Positions 59,090 to 64,000 of a DNA stretch of 64,000 nucleotides are shown piece by piece (positions within the stretch are counted from its first letter, which is position 1; every line of letters starts with the position of its first letter). Made by a program: the position numbers and the translations under genes. The notes under the pieces were generated by a model, which worked only from the letters and a program-made list of their open reading frames with translations, was not told the origin of the DNA and did no database searches. The stretch spans positions 496,001-560,000 of the forward strand of contig OY821614.1 of the NCBI GenBank assembly GCA_963682085.1, given 5' to 3'. The stretch is from Thiodubiliella sp900128405. GTDB lineage: Bacteria; Pseudomonadota; Gammaproteobacteria; PS1; Pseudothioglobaceae.

Positions 59090-59701
59090 CTATTTTTGGA
59101 TTAGAGTTTCAAGTAAGACTTGATGTTTAGAAAATTGTTGTTCAGTATCTAATCTCTGCGAATGGATAATATTGGACAAATCATTAAGTGCTGTTTCAAA
59201 ATCATCATTAATAACCAAATAGTCAAATTCATTATAATGTTGCATTTCACTTACAGCATCTTGCATTCTACGCTCAATAATTGATGTATCGTCTTGCCCT
59301 CTATCAGTTAAACGCGCTCTAAGTGCTTCAATGGAAGGGGGGATAATAAAGATGCTGGTAATGTTTGGAAAACTTTTTTCAACTTGTCTGGCACCTTGCC
59401 AATCAATTTCTAAAATCACATCTTGACCTGCTGCCAATAAATCTTTAACCGTTTGTTTGGCGCTACCATAGTAATTATCAAATACACAAGCCGACTCAAT
59501 AAAACCATCGCTATCGTTAATTTCATCAAATGCATCTTTGCTAACAAAGAAGTAGTTTTTTCCGTGTGTCTCACCTGAACGGGCTGTGCGCGTGGTGTGT
59601 GAGACTGAAACACAAAGATTTTGCGTTTTTTCAATCAGTGCTTTAACTAAAGAGGTTTTGCCACAACCAGAGGGGGCGGCGATAATAAATAGATTGGCCA
59701 T
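59090..59701 (-). CDS. gmk: Guanylate kinase
   Basis: The 203-aa kinase has P-loop APSGCGKTSLVKALI at 8-22, the GMP-binding SVSHTTRTARSGETHGKNYF near 33 and the VILEIDWQGARQV block near 95. It phosphorylates GMP to GDP. The start overlaps the stop of yggX. It ends the long minus-strand envelope operon, 157 bases before the region of rpoH. Confidence 0.95.
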   Translation of the reverse strand: MANLFIIAAPSGCGKTSLVKALIEKTQNLCVSVSHTTRTARSGETHGKNYFFVSKDAFDEINDSDGFIESACVFDNYYGSAKQTVKDLLAAGQDVILEIDWQGARQVEKSFPNITSIFIIPPSIEALRARLTDRGQDDTSIIERRMQDAVSEMQHYNEFDYLVINDDFETALNDLSNIIHSQRLDTEQQFSKHQVLLETLIQK

Positions 59702-59967
59702 TATTCTTTTGTGTAGCCTGCAATATCATCAGCTCCATCTGCAGAAAAGAAGAATTTTTCCATTTGCTCTTTTAAGTAACTTTGTGCTTTTTCGTCTAAC
59801 ATATTAAGATTGTTTTCGTTAATTAACATAGTTTGATGATCTAGCCATGCTTGCCAGCCCTGTTTGGACACATTGTCTAAGATGCGTTTGCCTAGTTCCC
59901 CCGGATAGGGTGCCCGTTCTAAAGCTTCAAGTTCTTTGTTTAAGTGGATACAATTTACAGTGTTCAT
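59701..59967 (-). CDS. yggX: Probable Fe2+-trafficking protein
   Basis: Start set at ATG 59967 (MNTVNCIHLNKELEALERAP), 88 aa, as in E. coli YggX (91 aa); the frame is open further up but that part overlaps murJ. Motifs APYPGELGKRIL near 20, WQAWLDHQTMLINENNLNML near 40 and the helix MEKFFF. It protects iron-sulfur enzymes from oxidation and is often next to mutY. Here it is between murJ and gmk with four- and one-base overlaps. Confidence 0.9.
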   Translation of the reverse strand: MNTVNCIHLNKELEALERAPYPGELGKRILDNVSKQGWQAWLDHQTMLINENNLNMLDEKAQSYLKEQMEKFFFSADGADDIAGYTKE

Positions 59968-61493
59968 AATTTCCTCATTTTTACGCCTAACAGCCTTAAA
60001 CTTATAAAATAAATAAGCACTGAAAGACCAATAACATAACTTATTTCTAACACTCTGTTCCAAGCGTTGGCATACAAGTAGTCATTGATTGTTTGATTAA
60101 AGTTTAATATAAAGATGGTTATTATAATAGTTGCCAGTAAAACTTTAAGAAATAGTTTGAAAAAATTCTTGGAAAGTGTAAAAATAGTGCGTTGGTTTAA
60201 GTAGTAATACAATAAAGAAGCGTTGATAACCGCCGATATTGAGGTGGCAATTGCCAAACCTGTGTGTGCATAGTAATAAGCCAATATAACATTTAAAAAT
60301 ACATTGGACCCCATTGCTATTATGCCTACTTTAACAGGTGTTTTGGTATCGCCTCTGGCAAGAAACACAGGGGCTAAAATTTTGATTGCAATAAACGCCA
60401 TTAATCCAGTGCCATAAGCCATCAGGCTAAGTGCAGATTGATGAGCAGCAAAGGCATTAAATTTATCATATTGAAACAAAGTAATCATCAGAGGTTCTGC
60501 TAATAAGATAAGCCCTATGCAAGCAGGTGCACCCAGTATTAAGCCAATTTTGAGAGCATAATCTACTGTGCGGGTAAATTTTTGTTCATCTTTGTTGGCA
60601 AAATGACGACTGAGTTTGGCTAAGGCTACTGTTGCTAAGGCAATGCCAATCAGTGCCAAAGGCAACTCTAGTAATCGATCTGAATAATATAACCAAGAAA
60701 CACTGCCACTGGTTAATACGGTGGCAATCATGGTGTCTATTAGTAAATTGATTTGTGATACTGAAACGCCGAATAGGGCAGGTATTAGTCGCTTTTTAAG
60801 AGTTTTTACGGCTTGGTGGTTGCCTTTTACCAAGTGAGGCATTTTTTTGATTTTGATTAAAAATGGGATTTGAAATAACAATTGCACAACGCCACCAATC
60901 AACACTCCCCAAGCCAGTGCCATAATGGGTGTGGCTAAATTTTCTGACAAATAAACCGCACACAAAATCATCGAAATATTTAACAACACTGGCGTAAAGG
61001 CAGGCACAGCAAATTTATCATAAGTATTGAGGATACTACCTGCAAATGCGGTTAATGAAATCAGTAATAGGTAGGGAAAAGTAATACGCAACATATCTGT
61101 TGCTAAGTTAAACTTGGTCGGGTCGGCATCAAAATAAAAACCCCAAGCAAACATAAAGATAATAGCGGGGGCAATGACCACAGCAATTAGAGTGAGAATA
61201 ATTAAAATGGTTAAAAACTTGGTGCCAATGTGGTTAATTATATTTTGCACCTCCGCCTCACTATGATTAGCTTTAGCATCAGCCAAAATAGGCACAAACG
61301 CCTGAGAAAAAGCACCTTCACCAAACAAACGCCTGAGAAAATTAGGAATTTTAAAGGCAACTAAGAAGGCATCTGTTAAGCCATTCGCACCAAAATATCG
61401 TGCCACAATATAATCACGAATTAAGCCCAAAATGCGTGATATAAAAGTCATTATAGTAACAACACTACTGGACTTTAGAAAAGACTTATCCAC
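59964..61493 (-). CDS. murJ: Lipid II flippase MurJ
   Basis: The 509-aa MATE/MOP-family protein has about 14 membrane segments. It begins FLKSSSVVTIMTFISRILGL and RDYIVARYFGANGLTDAFLV with the conserved central-cavity arginines, then RRLFGEGAFSQAFVPIL near 54. It flips lipid II for peptidoglycan synthesis, downstream of MurG. It follows lpxA by seven bases, so it is at the end of the lipid A group, and it overlaps yggX by four bases. Confidence 0.95.
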   Translation of the reverse strand: MDKSFLKSSSVVTIMTFISRILGLIRDYIVARYFGANGLTDAFLVAFKIPNFLRRLFGEGAFSQAFVPILADAKANHSEAEVQNIINHIGTKFLTILIILTLIAVVIAPAIIFMFAWGFYFDADPTKFNLATDMLRITFPYLLLISLTAFAGSILNTYDKFAVPAFTPVLLNISMILCAVYLSENLATPIMALAWGVLIGGVVQLLFQIPFLIKIKKMPHLVKGNHQAVKTLKKRLIPALFGVSVSQINLLIDTMIATVLTSGSVSWLYYSDRLLELPLALIGIALATVALAKLSRHFANKDEQKFTRTVDYALKIGLILGAPACIGLILLAEPLMITLFQYDKFNAFAAHQSALSLMAYGTGLMAFIAIKILAPVFLARGDTKTPVKVGIIAMGSNVFLNVILAYYYAHTGLAIATSISAVINASLLYYYLNQRTIFTLSKNFFKLFLKVLLATIIITIFILNFNQTINDYLYANAWNRVLEISYVIGLSVLIYFISLRLLGVKMRKL

Positions 61494-61500
61494 CTAAATA

Positions 61501-62292
61501 TTATTCTTCGTTAGGGCCACGCATAATGCCTGTTTTTGAACTACGAATACAGGCTACGAATTGTAGAACTTCCAAATGGTCGGATTCAGTTTCTTCCAAT
61601 TTTTTCAAAGATTGGTCAAGTAGTCCAGAACCACGATAGACTATTTTAAAGGCACGCTTGATGGCAGCAATCGCATTCGTTGAAAAGCCTCGACGACGCA
61701 TACCTTCGGCGTTAATGCTGCGAACACGAGTCTGCACGCCTGATGCCAGCATATAAGACGGAATGTCTTTATTGATTTGACAACCCATGCCAATATAAGT
61801 ATGCATACCAATCATGCAAAATTGTTTAACCAAGGTAAATCCGCCAAGAATTGCCCAGTTTTGTATACGCACATGTCCTGCCAATGAAGCGTTGTTTGAC
61901 ATAATAATGTGGTCGCCAATATAGCAATCATGGGCAATATGCACATACGCCATAAACAGATTGTTGGAGCCAACACGAGTAACAGATTCCTCTTTTTCTG
62001 TGCCACGATTGATGGTGCAAAATTCACGAATTTGATTGTCATTGCCAATAATTAAATTTGATTCTTGCCCAACTTCGTAAGTAATGTCTTGCGGGTCGCC
62101 ACCAATTGAGGTAAATGAGTAGATATGGTTGTTTTTACCAATTTTGGTTGGCCCTTGTATGACGGCGTGGGATTCTACAATGGTGCCTGAGTCAATTTCA
62201 ACATTTGCACCAATGATAGTATATGCACATATTTCAGCGTTTTCATGAATTTTTGCACTAGGGTCAATGACTGCACTAGGGTGTATTGCCAC
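61501..62292 (-). CDS. lpxA: UDP-N-acetylglucosamine acyltransferase
   Basis: The 263-aa trimeric enzyme has a left-handed beta-helix of hexapeptide repeats (about 1-185, IHPSAVIDPSAKIHENAEIC onwards) and a helical C-terminal part. The catalytic His lies in FMAYVHIAHDCYIGDH near 122. LpxA acylates UDP-GlcNAc with 3-hydroxyacyl-ACP, the first lipid A step. It is in the canonical bamA-lpxD-fabZ-lpxA order, with fabZ 12 bases upstream and murJ following in place of lpxB. Confidence 0.96.
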   Translation of the reverse strand: MAIHPSAVIDPSAKIHENAEICAYTIIGANVEIDSGTIVESHAVIQGPTKIGKNNHIYSFTSIGGDPQDITYEVGQESNLIIGNDNQIREFCTINRGTEKEESVTRVGSNNLFMAYVHIAHDCYIGDHIIMSNNASLAGHVRIQNWAILGGFTLVKQFCMIGMHTYIGMGCQINKDIPSYMLASGVQTRVRSINAEGMRRRGFSTNAIAAIKRAFKIVYRGSGLLDQSLKKLEETESDHLEVLQFVACIRSSKTGIMRGPNEE

Positions 62293-62304
62293 AATAAACC
62301 TCTT

Positions 62305-62748
62305 TTAGTTTGCTGCCTTTTGGGTGCACATCAACTCAGCAGTGGTAACTACTTTTCCCTCAACTATAGCAACACATTTAAATTTCCAAATCCCACGCTT
62401 AACTGCCAAAACTTCCACTTCAAGGCGCAATTGGTCACCCGGCTCAACCATGCGTTTAAAGCGCACTTTGTCTATGCCAACTAGCATATAAATTTGTCCG
62501 TCAATCGGTTTGCCTACTTCAGATTTAAATGCTAGGATGCCTGTGGCTTGTGCCAACGCCTCAACAATCAAAACACCTGGCATAATTGGTTGCTCAGGAA
62601 AGTGTCCAGTGAATTGTGGTTCATTAAAAGAAACATTTTTAAGCGCAACGATAGATTTGCCAACTTCTAATTCTAATACTCGGTCAATCAATAAGAAAGG
62701 GTAGCGGTGCGGTAAGTAATTTTTAACATCTTGAATGTTCATTTCCAT
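62305..62748 (-). CDS. fabZ: 3-hydroxyacyl-ACP dehydratase FabZ
   Basis: The 147-aa hot-dog fold enzyme has the catalytic His and Glu in FTGHFPEQPIMPGVLIVEAL near 49-68. YPFLLIDRVLEL near 17 is the family start. It dehydrates 3-hydroxyacyl-ACP in fatty-acid synthesis, at the branch shared with LpxA and LpxD. It sits two bases after lpxD. Confidence 0.96.
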   Translation of the reverse strand: MEMNIQDVKNYLPHRYPFLLIDRVLELEVGKSIVALKNVSFNEPQFTGHFPEQPIMPGVLIVEALAQATGILAFKSEVGKPIDGQIYMLVGIDKVRFKRMVEPGDQLRLEVEVLAVKRGIWKFKCVAIVEGKVVTTAELMCTQKAAN

Positions 62749-62750
62749 AT

Positions 62751-63746
62751 TTATTGTCCTTTTAAAGATTTTAATTTAATGTTTAAATATTGCGTGATTT
62801 TATCAAGTTTTGACAGCCACATTTGTATTCTTTTCCAATCTGAATGCAAGGAGATAGAGGTAAAGCCTGTGTAATGCCCTTTATTCAGGTGCTTATCCAC
62901 CGTGCTAGCACCAGTAACAATCACATCATCTGCTAAGCACATATGGCTGGCAATCACCGCACCACCACCAACTTGACATCGTTTACCTAATGTGACACTG
63001 CCACCAATAGTTACACCTGCAGCGATTGCTGTATTTGCACCCAAACTGACATTGTGGGCAATATGCACCAAATTATCAAGACGCACGCCACTGTGTATTT
63101 GCGTGTCTTCTAATGTGCCTCTGTCAATAACAGTATTTGCACCAATGGCTACATCATCGCCAATGCTCACATTGCCCAGATGTGCGATAGTGTGCCAGTG
63201 TCCTTGATTGTCTAAAGCATTGCCAAAACCTTCTGAGCCGATAACCACACCCACTGAAAGAAAGACATTGTTGCCAATGGTGCAGTTTTGTAAAATAGTC
63301 ACATTGGGCTGAATAATGACATTATTCCCTATTATTACACCTTGTTCAATTATTGTATTAGTGCCAATGGTGCAGTTTTTACCAATCACAACATGTGCTC
63401 CAATAGTGCAACTCTTGGCAATGTTTTTGCTGTTAATTTGAGCACTAGTGTGAACACCATCAAGATAGGTCGGCTGTTGTTTAAAATAGTGCGTAATTTG
63501 AGCAAAAGCTAAATAAACATTATCAACCACAAGGGCATTAGTGGGGCAATCTTCCAATAAATCCTTGGTTATGATAACTGCACCCGCTTTTAAGTCCAGT
63601 AAATCTGCTTTGTATTTATTTGATGCAATATAAGTGAGCTGATCTTTTTGTGCATTAAAACTAGTGGCAAGACTGTTGATTTTTATTGACGCATCACCTA
63701 TTAACTCGGCATCAATAAAAGTAGCAATGTCTTTTAATCTATACAC
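62751..63746 (-). CDS. lpxD: UDP-3-O-(3-hydroxyacyl)glucosamine N-acyltransferase
   Basis: The 331-aa protein has the N-terminal uridine-binding domain (1-100, LKDIATFIDAELIGDASIKI) and a hexapeptide beta-helix (about 105-300) with the catalytic His in LVHIAHNVSLGANTAIAAGV near 231. It adds the second acyl chain in lipid A synthesis. It lies two bases after the bamA stop. Confidence 0.96.
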   Translation of the reverse strand: MYRLKDIATFIDAELIGDASIKINSLATSFNAQKDQLTYIASNKYKADLLDLKAGAVIITKDLLEDCPTNALVVDNVYLAFAQITHYFKQQPTYLDGVHTSAQINSKNIAKSCTIGAHVVIGKNCTIGTNTIIEQGVIIGNNVIIQPNVTILQNCTIGNNVFLSVGVVIGSEGFGNALDNQGHWHTIAHLGNVSIGDDVAIGANTVIDRGTLEDTQIHSGVRLDNLVHIAHNVSLGANTAIAAGVTIGGSVTLGKRCQVGGGAVIASHMCLADDVIVTGASTVDKHLNKGHYTGFTSISLHSDWKRIQMWLSKLDKITQYLNIKLKSLKGQ

Positions 63747-63748
63747 TA

Positions 63749-64000
63749 TTAGAAACTTGTGCCAATAGTAAACTCAAAAGACTTGGTTTTATCCCCTGTT
63801 TTCTTTAAAAAAGGTTTGGCAAAATAAACACCTAACGGGCCAATAGGGGTTAGCCAAGTAAATGCTACACCAGTAGATGCACGCAAATTAGAGGCTTTAA
63901 AACTAGATACCTCTTCACTAATGCCACCTATATCAATAAAGGCACTTATGCGCATATTGCTGCTGTCTTTTATAAAGGTAAGCGGTGAAATTATAGAAAC
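63749..64000 (-). CDS. bamA: Outer membrane assembly factor BamA, C-terminal end (5' part outside window)
   Basis: The frame is open to the window edge and its end reads LRASTGVAFTWLTPIGPLGV and YFAKPFLKKTGDKTKSFEFT, then IGTSF, the last beta-barrel strands of BamA ending in Phe, the signature of outer-membrane proteins. It is first in the bamA-lpxD-fabZ-lpxA gene order. The POTRA part lies outside. Confidence 0.92.
   Translation of the reverse strand, partial: VSIISPLTFIKDSSNMRISAFIDIGGISEEVSSFKASNLRASTGVAFTWLTPIGPLGVYFAKPFLKKTGDKTKSFEFTIGTSF

Overview
The window is AT-rich chromosomal DNA from a gammaproteobacterium. Gene content and order include a full isc operon with hscBA and fdx, bamA-lpxD-fabZ-lpxA, groESL beside rpoH, type I glutamine synthetase, aerobic HemF and TusA. 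Together with many toxin/adhesin-like repeat proteins and IS relics, this resembles the sulfur-oxidising SUP05/Thioglobus group and its mussel symbionts. That placement is inference from style and content; no marker was searched.

Layout. 1-2011: end of xerC, then tsaC-hemF-tusA, tightly overlapped. 2012-7964: an accessory island. It holds a truncated restriction/methylase-like N-terminus, a decayed IS5-type element, a BapA/RTX-type secreted protein, IS ends, a frameshifted hemF fragment, and what looks like the remains of a diversity-generating retroelement (two DUF1566 target proteins with variable-region-like C-termini flanking an Avd-like gene that ends in a template-like fragment; no reverse transcriptase is visible). 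7965-26741: mostly housekeeping genes: glnA, bioB, ftsW-murG, ybiT, yihY, ribE-ribB-ribH-nusB, a NIF3-like/AI-2E pair, an AlkD-like gene, a moeB/thiF homologue, guaB, an SH3-domain protein, valS and a GIY-YIG gene. MITE-like hairpins and a dead Phd/VapC locus lie between them.

26742-31944: second accessory island. After an IS3-type orfB relic comes a complete integron layout in decay. An intI pseudogene on the + strand diverges from a minus-strand cassette array: Sel1 lipoprotein, attC, YfcH-like epimerase, attC, 75-aa protein, attC, then a two-gene unit. The integrase has an internal deletion and two in-frame stops over its catalytic Arg/His box, so the array should be frozen.

31971-40206: ttcA, an LpxL-type acyltransferase, cysE, then iscR-iscS-iscU-iscA-hscB-[57-aa ORF + zeta-type kinase]-hscA-fdx. 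The inserted pair looks like a toxin-antitoxin module riding in the iron-sulfur operon. 40515-45260: a 1581-aa FG-GAP/RTX protein built from two seven-bladed propeller modules. 45580-64000: core genes again: mrp, metG, tRNA-Ser(GGA), prlC, acpP/fabF, parE-queC, rpoH-groES-groEL, and the envelope operon bamA-lpxD-fabZ-lpxA-murJ-yggX-gmk.

The two most notable systems are the decayed integron (27624-31944) and the retroelement-like variable-protein cluster (5635-7676). Both were recognised from sequence motifs alone and need searches to confirm.
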